Assembly (NCBI GenBank): GCA_050948905.1
Contig: JBMNES010000001.1
Location: 930,001 to 994,000 of the forward strand
Length of the DNA stretch: 64,000 bases
Direction: 5' to 3'
DNA from: DTKD01 sp050948905
GTDB taxonomy: Bacteria > Armatimonadota > UBA5829
The notes under the pieces were generated by a model. That model saw only the letters and a program-made list of their open reading frames with translations. It made no database searches and had not been told where the DNA came from. Position numbers and translations under genes: made by a program. Below are positions 8,158 through 14,779 of this stretch, one piece after another (the first letter of the stretch is position 1; each line of letters opens with the position of its first letter).

Positions 8158-8835
8158 CTATTCGTGCTTGCACCAGCCCTTTATGGCTGCTTTTATTATG
8201 TTCACCGCATCTTCATTTGTAAAGTTGTCCATCCATAAAGTGAGGTCGAATTGTGCAGCATCGGCTCGTTCTCTGCCGAATAGGCTGATGAGGAACTGCC
8301 TTCTGCTGCGGTCGGAGTTGCGGAGTTTTTCGCGAGCTTGCTCTGCCGTCAGGCCCTCGAACTGTATCATGTTCTGAATCCGCAGATCGTCGGATTCATC
8401 GATTCTTATTTTTAATGCATCGGGAAGAATCAGGTTCGCACCTCTTCCCAGTATGATGGCGTTTCCGAGGCGGGCGATCGATTTCACCGCTCGGGCCAGG
8501 TGCCTGGCATATATGAACCCGGCCATCTGCTCATCGCCGAACAGTCCCCGCGCGAAAAGTTCGATTTCCGAGACGGTATGCTCATCGAACGCCTGCACAA
8601 CCTTCTGTGACACTCTCGCATGCTGCGCCATTGAGTTGACCAGTTCCTTGTCCCACAGGCTCCAGCCCAGGTCCTCGGCGAGTTTCTCGGCGATAATGCG
8701 CGCCCCACTACCCATTCTCCGGGAAATCGTCACTACAGAGTGTGTGCAAACCTCCTCAATGCTCTGCTGCCTCTCCCTGGCAAGCTGCGACCTACGCACC
8801 TGCTCGTTGACAATCTGCTCAATGTGTCTTGCCAT
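8158..8835 (-). CDS. Cytidylate-kinase-like P-loop protein
   Basis: The 225-residue protein has a helical N-terminus of about 30 residues, then VVTISRRMGSGARIIAEKLAE, in which SRRMGSGAR is the P-loop variant of the cytidylate-kinase-like family (PF13189 type), followed by the family's WDKELV segment, an ILGRGANLIL strand and an RR-Q/K lid-like region (SDRSRRQFL). Known CMP kinases phosphorylate CMP/dCMP; this subfamily has no settled substrate. The ATG follows AGGGAGGTC at good spacing and a consensus -10 box lies 38 bases upstream, so it can be transcribed apart from the pilus run. It is the last gene in the same direction after the sigma-GGDEF gene, with 139 bases between. Confidence 0.8.
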   Translation of the reverse strand: MARHIEQIVNEQVRRSQLARERQQSIEEVCTHSVVTISRRMGSGARIIAEKLAEDLGWSLWDKELVNSMAQHARVSQKVVQAFDEHTVSEIELFARGLFGDEQMAGFIYARHLARAVKSIARLGNAIILGRGANLILPDALKIRIDESDDLRIQNMIQFEGLTAEQAREKLRNSDRSRRQFLISLFGRERADAAQFDLTLWMDNFTNEDAVNIIKAAIKGWCKHE

Positions 8836-8872
8836 CTCGCCTTGACCTCCCTTTCATCAGTCCCTTGCCAGC

Positions 8873-8878
8873 ATTATA
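8873..8878 (-). promoter_or_regulatory. -10 box for the kinase-like gene
   Basis: On the minus strand the hexamer is TATAAT, preceded by a weak TTACGC at 16 bases. The start codon is 38 bases downstream with AGGGAGG between. The position separates this gene's transcription from the sigma factor gene. Confidence 0.5.
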
Positions 8879-8974
8879 CAACATTAAGGCAGTCGCGTAA
8901 GCCGCGTGCGTAACACAATACGTTATGCGTCTAATATCCTACCCGTAAAATGGAATTAGAATGCTTTTTATCCG

Positions 8975-10312
8975 TCAAGCAGCTTTTTTGAGGCCTGGCG
9001 CATCCTCCATCAGCTCATCAACGCTCACCCCCATATCGCAGCAGGCCATCTGTATTAGGTCCTGATAATGGGCAGCATCTGTCGGGTATTTTGCTATGCC
9101 TATCCGAGCCGTGGCGCCGATTTTTACGGTTTTTCTGCCGGATTCTATCTCTATACCGCTTACAATATCACGCATCCGGTCTGCAACAACCTGCGCCTGC
9201 GCGTGAGTATGAGGCAAAATCAGCGCAAAGCTGGTCTGTCCAAATCGAGCCACTATATCCATCCTGCGAACCGAGGACCGTATAGTCTGTGCAGCAGCAT
9301 ACAGCACGTCATCGAGCCTGAGCATTCGCAGATACTTCTCCGTGTCCTCAGGCAGACATATATCCACCAGCACCAACGCGAGCTTACATCGCGATCTGTA
9401 GGCTCGGTTGACCTCTTCATCGAGCCTTTGCTCTAAATAATAGCGATTGTAAAGGCCAGTGGTGTTGTCTATTACGCTAATTTCGTCTTTCGGCTGAGTG
9501 ACCGGGCGCGCCGAGACCAGGGTTCGTTGAATCTGTGCGTCGCGGATTTCCTCCGTGGCAAGTATCTTTTTTAACTTTTTGGTGCCATTACGGAGTATAT
9601 GGGAGACATAATTGCAGCTTATCCCCATCTTCTTTGCGATCTCGGTCTGATTGTGGCCTTTATAGTAGTGCTCTGCTATCACTTTCTGCTCGATATCCTT
9701 CAGGCGCTCCATAGCTGTTTCGAGCACTATTTTATCTTCCAGAGGCAGTTGGAACGTGACCACCTTATCGTCTGCGATCTTCTCGGAGTCTCGCAAATTA
9801 GGCGCTTCATCGTTGTCGCCGTCCAGCGAACCCACCTTGAAAACCTCACGAGTGGTCAACAGATCCGCAACCGTGCATTCCGGCATCTCCATCACCTCAC
9901 CGATTTCCTTTTCGGTGGGCTGCCGGTTTAGTTTATGGCTGAGAGATTCTATCACACGGGTCATTTTCTGGTTAAGCTCCTGCAGCCAGGCCGGTTCCTT
10001 TATGATTTTGCCCTTATCGCGCAGGTAGTGCTTGATCTGACCGATGATAAAATGCGTGGCATAAGTCGAGAACTTCACACCCTTTGACGCATCGAACTTG
10101 TCGACCGATGAGATCAGGCCGATGTAGCCTTCCTGGCACAGATCCTCAAGCGGTTCCAGCGCACCCACAAACCGGCGGGCTATGCTCTCGACCAGGTTGG
10201 TGTACTGCATGACGATCTCATCCCGAACCTCAGGATCCGGATTCTCGGCGTAAGCCGCCAGCCTCTGTTGGATTTCTTCTTCAGTTAGCTTTTTTACGCT
10301 TCCTACAAGCAT
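8975..10312 (-). CDS. Sigma-70-family factor fused to a degenerate GGDEF domain with an I-site
   Basis: Residues 10-250 are a SigB/F/G-type sigma factor: region 2 with LEDLCQEGYIGLISSVDKFD and VKFSTYATHFIIGQIKHYLRD (about 55-99), region 3 (110-160) and a region 4 helix-turn-helix (QTEIAKKMGISCNYVSHIL, 222-240). Residues 280-430 are a GGDEF domain: it starts DNTTGLYNR (282-290), but the signature is GQTSF (358-362) instead of GGDEF and the metal DxD is lost (VDIC), so cyclase activity is not expected. The product-binding I-site RxxD is kept (R349, D352), five residues before the signature as in PleD. I infer a c-di-GMP-responsive sigma factor. The start follows GGAGAGGAAACAC. It lies 75 bases after pilC in the pilus run. 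The fusion is very unusual. Confidence 0.9.
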   Translation of the reverse strand: MLVGSVKKLTEEEIQQRLAAYAENPDPEVRDEIVMQYTNLVESIARRFVGALEPLEDLCQEGYIGLISSVDKFDASKGVKFSTYATHFIIGQIKHYLRDKGKIIKEPAWLQELNQKMTRVIESLSHKLNRQPTEKEIGEVMEMPECTVADLLTTREVFKVGSLDGDNDEAPNLRDSEKIADDKVVTFQLPLEDKIVLETAMERLKDIEQKVIAEHYYKGHNQTEIAKKMGISCNYVSHILRNGTKKLKKILATEEIRDAQIQRTLVSARPVTQPKDEISVIDNTTGLYNRYYLEQRLDEEVNRAYRSRCKLALVLVDICLPEDTEKYLRMLRLDDVLYAAAQTIRSSVRRMDIVARFGQTSFALILPHTHAQAQVVADRMRDIVSGIEIESGRKTVKIGATARIGIAKYPTDAAHYQDLIQMACCDMGVSVDELMEDAPGLKKAA

Positions 10313-10326
10313 GTGTTTCCTCTCCG

Positions 10327-10355
10327 CATGCCGGTTAAATCGTGAACATGCCGGT
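10327..10355 (-). promoter_or_regulatory. Two direct repeats upstream of the sigma gene
   Basis: The 9-mer CATGCCGGT occurs at 10327-10335 and 10347-10355, exactly 20 bp apart, in the short gap between pilC and the sigma-GGDEF start. A two-turn spacing suits a dimeric regulator. It also overlaps the leader, so an RNA role is possible. Confidence 0.4.
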
Positions 10356-10387
10356 AATATATTCGTTGCCTTCCCTGGCTGACGACG

Positions 10388-11599
10388 TTAGTTTATGTTG
10401 CTGATAAGTTTGAATATAGGCGCCATGATGGACACAGCGATAAACCCGACGATGCCTCCCATGGTGACTATGAGACAAGGCTCAATAAGAGAGGTGAGCG
10501 TCTTCACTGCGGTTTCCACCTCAGAATCATAAAAGTCCGACACCTTGGCCAACATATCCGATAACCGGCCGGTTTCCTCGCCGATGTCGATCATATGTGT
10601 GACCATCCCCGGGAACAGATTGCTCTGAGCCAGCGGAGTGCTGATTTTTTGGCCTTCTCGAATGGCAGAGCGCGCATTTTCAATAGTCTGCGAGATTACC
10701 CTGTTGCCCGAAGTCTCCCCTACGATCTCCAATGATCTCATCATAGGCACACCGCTTGCGATCAACGTCGCAAACGTGCGGGCAAACCGCGAGATCGCCA
10801 TTTTCTGGACCAGCTCCCCTACTACTGGCAGCTTCAATTTCAGCAAGTCTATCTGCCGGCCGCCCGTCTCGGTCTTGCTGTACCATCTATAAAAGAAATA
10901 TCCACCCAGTGCCGCGCCGAGGCCGATATACCAGTAGTGCTGAGCAAAGTCGCTTATTCCGAACAGAAATTTCGTCGCGCCCGGCATCTCGACGTTCATA
11001 GAGTCGAATATCTCTTTGAACTTGGGCAACACAAACAACAGCAATGCGACGACCATCAGTAACGCGAATACAAGCACCAGGATCGGATAGATCATCGCAC
11101 CTTTGATCTTGGCACGAATCTCCTGTTCGTCCTCCAGAAACGTCGCCAGCCTGTCGAGAATCTTGTCGAGAATACCGCCCGTCTCCGCAGCCCGGACCAT
11201 GTTCACATATAGTCTCGAAAAGACATTCGGGTGCTTGCTGAATGCATCCGTCAGGCTCAAGCCCCCTTTGACATCCTTCTTGCACGCGGCTATGACGGGT
11301 TTCAGAGCAACATCCTTGGTCTGGCCTTCGAGAATATCCAGACACCTCACAATGGCGACCCCAGCATCTATCATTGTGGCAAATTGGCGGCTGAACACGA
11401 CCATAGAAGCCAGCTTTACTTTTTTACTGCTGGTGCCTTTTGTGGCGGCTTTAGCACGTGTTTTATCCTCGGTTATATTTAAGACGTGATATTGCTGGTC
11501 GTGCAGTTTGGCCAGGACCAACTGCTCATTTTCTGCCTCTATTCTTCCCCGGACAGATTTGCCCGACGGATCGACTGCCGTATATACGAAGTTGGACAT
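10388..11599 (-). CDS. pilC: Type IV pilus inner-membrane platform protein PilC
   Basis: The 403-residue protein has the T2SSF/PilC layout: an N-terminal YTAVDPSGKSVRGRIEAE segment, then two homologous cytoplasmic helical domains (FSRQFATMIDAGVAIVRCLDIL at about 68-90 and SRFARTFATLIASGVPMMRSLEIV in the second half), each followed by membrane helices, and a final hydrophobic segment. PilC connects the extension and retraction ATPases to the growing pilus in the inner membrane. It begins six bases before the pilT stop, so pilT-pilC are translationally close. Length is normal. Confidence 0.95.
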   Translation of the reverse strand: MSNFVYTAVDPSGKSVRGRIEAENEQLVLAKLHDQQYHVLNITEDKTRAKAATKGTSSKKVKLASMVVFSRQFATMIDAGVAIVRCLDILEGQTKDVALKPVIAACKKDVKGGLSLTDAFSKHPNVFSRLYVNMVRAAETGGILDKILDRLATFLEDEQEIRAKIKGAMIYPILVLVFALLMVVALLLFVLPKFKEIFDSMNVEMPGATKFLFGISDFAQHYWYIGLGAALGGYFFYRWYSKTETGGRQIDLLKLKLPVVGELVQKMAISRFARTFATLIASGVPMMRSLEIVGETSGNRVISQTIENARSAIREGQKISTPLAQSNLFPGMVTHMIDIGEETGRLSDMLAKVSDFYDSEVETAVKTLTSLIEPCLIVTMGGIVGFIAVSIMAPIFKLISNIN

Positions 11600-11605
11600 A
11601 GCCTG

Positions 11606-12733
11606 TTAGCCTCCCTGGAGGAATCGCTTGTAGTTTTCCCGGTCGATAGCTCGTGACATAGCTTCTTCATTGGTAATTCTGCCGAATCTATATAGGTCTG
11701 CGAGCACTTTGTCCATTGTTTGCATGCCAAATTGTGCGCCAGTCTCCAGTGCGCTGTAGATCTGGTAGGTTTTGCCCTCTCGTATCAGGTTCCTTATGGC
11801 CGAAGTGGCTACCATGATCTCGATCGCCGCAACTCGTCCTCCGCCTGTCTGAGGGCAGAGCTGTTGTGCTATTACAGCCTCGAGGCTGTTTGATAGCTGC
11901 ACCTTTATCTGATCCTGCTGATGGGGCGGAAAGACGTCGATGACGCGGTCGATGGTCTGCGGCGCGTTGCGAGTGTGCAGGGTGCCGAAGACGAGGTGAC
12001 CGGTCTCAGCGAGGGTGAGAGCGGCGGCGATGGTCTCCAGGTCGCGCATCTCCCCTATGAGTATCACATCCGGATCCTCTCGCAACACAGCGCGAAGGGC
12101 ATTTTCAAACGAGTCCGTATCGGTGTTCAGTTCCCGCTGGTTGATCATCGCCCGTTTGTGCCGGTGCAGATACTCGATGGGGTCCTCTATGGTCATTATA
12201 TGGATCGGCTGCTCAGCGTTGATAGCATCAATCATGCACGCGATTGTGGTCGATTTGCCGCTACCCGTCGGCCCTGTCACCAATATCAGCCCGCTGTGTT
12301 TGCGGGTCAATTCACGAAGCACCGGAGGCAGGCCGAGTTGTTCGAAGCTCGGGATCTGGTCGGGGATAGCCCGTAGAGCCGCCCCTACGCTGCCGCGCTG
12401 CCGGTAGACATTTACTCTAAACCGGCCGACTGCGCTGACCCCATAAGAAAAGTCCAGTTCGCGGGTTTTCTCGAACCACTGAACCTGATCGGTGCTCAGG
12501 ATATCATATATGAGCCGCTGGCTGTCATTGGGCAGCAGCGGAGCGTAGTTCAGGTGCTGCAGGGAGCCGTCGACGCGCACCACCGGCGGTAATCCTACAG
12601 TCAAGTGAAGGTCCGACGAGCCTTTCTCGCACGCGTCGCGAAGCAGATCGTCGAGATGTATCTCGCTGACCGATTTTACCTCATCGTTAGTAGTGTAACC
12701 CTCACTCAGTCCCTCAAGGGGAATGCCTTGCAT
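11606..12733 (-). CDS. pilT: Type IV pilus retraction ATPase PilT
   Basis: The 375-residue protein has the PAS-like N-terminal domain (SEIHLDDLLRDACEKGSSDLHL) and a RecA-like core with Walker A GPTGSGKST (154-162), the Asp box (MTIEDPIEY), Walker B (DVILIGEMRDLET) and His box (TGHLVFGTLHT). The family's C-terminal AIRNLIRE motif, needed for retraction, is present as SAIRNLIREGKTYQI. These identify PilT rather than PilB or PilU. The ATG follows CGGAGG at eight bases. A repeat mosaic separates it from pilB. Confidence 0.95.
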   Translation of the reverse strand: MQGIPLEGLSEGYTTNDEVKSVSEIHLDDLLRDACEKGSSDLHLTVGLPPVVRVDGSLQHLNYAPLLPNDSQRLIYDILSTDQVQWFEKTRELDFSYGVSAVGRFRVNVYRQRGSVGAALRAIPDQIPSFEQLGLPPVLRELTRKHSGLILVTGPTGSGKSTTIACMIDAINAEQPIHIMTIEDPIEYLHRHKRAMINQRELNTDTDSFENALRAVLREDPDVILIGEMRDLETIAAALTLAETGHLVFGTLHTRNAPQTIDRVIDVFPPHQQDQIKVQLSNSLEAVIAQQLCPQTGGGRVAAIEIMVATSAIRNLIREGKTYQIYSALETGAQFGMQTMDKVLADLYRFGRITNEEAMSRAIDRENYKRFLQGG

Positions 12734-12919
12734 TATAAAATCCTCCGTCTGTGATCGCTCTTTGTCAGATCACAGGATTGCGAAAAAGCAGATTTCTCAC
12801 TTCGTTCGAAATGACAAGGTTGGCGTTCGAAAGGACAAAGGTTGGTAACGTCGAAACAACTCCAGCGTCGTTCGAAATTGCAACGATGGTCATTCGAAAT
12901 GATAGTGCTCATCATAAAA
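12734..12919. repeat. Intergenic repeat mosaic 4 inside the pilus run
   Basis: The gap between pilB and pilT holds the AAAAAGCAGATTTCTCAC...GAAATGAC element (12781-12819), and TTCGAA-type units continue from its edge at about 12807, 12828, 12852, 12873 and 12895 (period 21-24). Unlike other sites the later units have diverged (GAAAGGACA, GAAACAACT, GAAATTGCA, GAAATGATA). The insertion lies inside what otherwise looks like one transcription unit. Confidence 0.8.
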
Positions 12920-14647
12920 TTAGCCTGCATAGATTACCCTCAGACACTCCTCGAGAGTAGTCTGGCCCAGCAGTATTTTGGCCACGGCGTCGTCTTTTAA
13001 AGTCTTCATCCCGGCATCTATCGCGGCTTCGCGCAGGACGTGCGCTGAGCACTTCTGCAGCACCAGGTCTCGCAGCTGATCGTTTACCACCATCAGCTCA
13101 TAGACCCCCAGTCGGCCTTTATATCCGCTGCCGCGACACAAATCACAGCCGCGTCCACGATAGAAAGTCACCTTGGCGTCGCTTTCCAGCTCTATGCCAA
13201 GCCTGCGAACGGCGTCGCGCGGCGGAGTATACTGCTCCTTACACTTCGGGCATACCACACGCACCAGTCTCTGCGCCAGCACACCGATGACGCTGGATGC
13301 GATAAGAAACGGCTCAATACCCATCTCCACCAGCCTGGTCATAGCCCCAGGCGCGTCGTTGGTGTGCAGAGTCGAAAGGACGAGGTGGCCGGTCAGAGCC
13401 GCCTCAGTGGCGATAATCGCGGTCTCCGCATCACGAATCTCACCGACCATCGCGATGTCAGGGTCCTGTCGCAGCATCGTACGCAGTCCGGCAGGGAAAG
13501 TCAGGCCCGCGCGGTTGTTTATCTGAACCTGAGTAAGGCCTTCGAGTTCATATTCCACCGGGTCCTCGATTGTCAGAATGTTTTTCTCGCCAGAGTTCAG
13601 CTTTGAAAGCACTGAATAGAGCGTAGTCGATTTCCCGCTACCGGTCGGCCCCGTCACCAGGATGATGCCGTAGGTGCGGGAGATCAGCCCCTCGAATTTC
13701 TCCATCGTCTCCGGCAGCATCCCCAGCTTGTGCAGACCCACGGATACCGAGCCCTTGTCGAGAATCCTTAAAACGATTTTTTCTCCAAAGACCGATGGCA
13801 GAGTGGAGACGCGGAAGTCATACTGCCTGCCGTCTATAACCGCCCCGATTCTGCCGTCCTGAGGCGAGCGCTTGGTGGCGATGTCCATTTCCGACATGAT
13901 CTTGAACCGCGAAATTAGCGAAGCCTGCACCTTTTTTGGCACTCTCATTACCTCAGTGAGGATGCCGTCGACTCTCAGCCTAACCCTCACGAAGTCCTTG
14001 GCAGGCTCTATATGAATATCGCTGCCACCGTCGCTGATGCCTCGGGAAATGATCAGATTCGCCAGTTTGATGACCGGCGCTTCCTCGCTAAGCTCTCGAA
14101 GCTGCTCGATGGAGATATCTTCATCGTCCTCTTCCGAGCTCGGACCGAAGTCGATGTCGCCGGTGTCGAACTCTTTGATGACGCTGTCGACCTGCTCGGA
14201 GACGTTGATCTGGGCTCTGTAAAGCCGGGCTATGGCCGTGATGATATCTTCTTCGGATGCTATGCACGGTTCCACATCCGTACCGGTCATCAGCCGCACT
14301 TCATCAATCGCGAAGATGTCCAGTGGGTTTTTCATTGCAAGAGAGAGTTTGCCGTTTCTTCTAGCCACCGGCAGAATCTTCAACTTGCGGGCCACGCTCT
14401 CCGGAATCAGCTTTATAGCCGCAGGGTCGATTTCCAGTTCCTGCACATCGACAAACGGTACCCCCCATTGCTCACCAAGCCCTCGGATGCGATCCTTTTC
14501 GGAGATGAAACCCATACTCACGAGCACATCCCCCAACGCTTCCTGGCGCTTCAGAAGTTTTTGCTTCTCCAGCGCCTGGTTGAGTTGGTCTCTCGTGACC
14601 ATCCCCATCCTTATAAATACTTCTCCGATTGGCTCAGTTCTTTGCAT
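12920..14647 (-). CDS. pilB: Type IV pilus assembly ATPase PilB with MshEN domain
   Basis: I use ATG 14647, since the frame upstream to 14716 runs through a hairpin and a short CCGACAACCGG repeat. The 575-residue protein starts with an MshEN-type domain: IGEVFIRMGMVTRDQLNQAL and a second LGDVLVSMGFIS copy, the two-motif arrangement that binds c-di-GMP in relatives, although the leading Arg of each motif is not conserved. The ATPase part has Walker A GPTGSGKST, Asp box TIEDPVEYEL, Walker B DIAMVGEIRDAET, His box TGHLVLSTLHTNDAP and the zinc tetracysteine pattern CPKCKEQ...CDLCRGSG. It powers pilus extension at the inner membrane. Confidence 0.95.
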   Translation of the reverse strand: MQRTEPIGEVFIRMGMVTRDQLNQALEKQKLLKRQEALGDVLVSMGFISEKDRIRGLGEQWGVPFVDVQELEIDPAAIKLIPESVARKLKILPVARRNGKLSLAMKNPLDIFAIDEVRLMTGTDVEPCIASEEDIITAIARLYRAQINVSEQVDSVIKEFDTGDIDFGPSSEEDDEDISIEQLRELSEEAPVIKLANLIISRGISDGGSDIHIEPAKDFVRVRLRVDGILTEVMRVPKKVQASLISRFKIMSEMDIATKRSPQDGRIGAVIDGRQYDFRVSTLPSVFGEKIVLRILDKGSVSVGLHKLGMLPETMEKFEGLISRTYGIILVTGPTGSGKSTTLYSVLSKLNSGEKNILTIEDPVEYELEGLTQVQINNRAGLTFPAGLRTMLRQDPDIAMVGEIRDAETAIIATEAALTGHLVLSTLHTNDAPGAMTRLVEMGIEPFLIASSVIGVLAQRLVRVVCPKCKEQYTPPRDAVRRLGIELESDAKVTFYRGRGCDLCRGSGYKGRLGVYELMVVNDQLRDLVLQKCSAHVLREAAIDAGMKTLKDDAVAKILLGQTTLEECLRVIYAG

Positions 14648-14714
14648 AATTGGTTGCCGGTTGTCGGTTATCGGTTTTTTTCTGCTGCCCCGCCGCATTG
14701 GCTGACGGGGCAGC
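14648..14714. repeat. Hairpin and CGGTTGTCG short repeat before pilB
   Basis: A 9-bp GC stem (GCTGCCCCG 14684-14692 with CGGGGCAGC 14706-14714) lies between pilQ and pilB, followed on the transcribed strand by an A-run rather than T-run, so it is not a classic terminator. Next to it, 14651-14674 carries three degenerate copies of a GGTTGTCGGT-type unit shared with the mosaics at 26200, 51820 and 60270. Confidence 0.6.
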
Positions 14715-14779
14715 ACCAGGCGTTAGCGATAGATAATCGCTCGCCCTGGGGACTACGTTAGATCGCAGGCAAGTTACTG

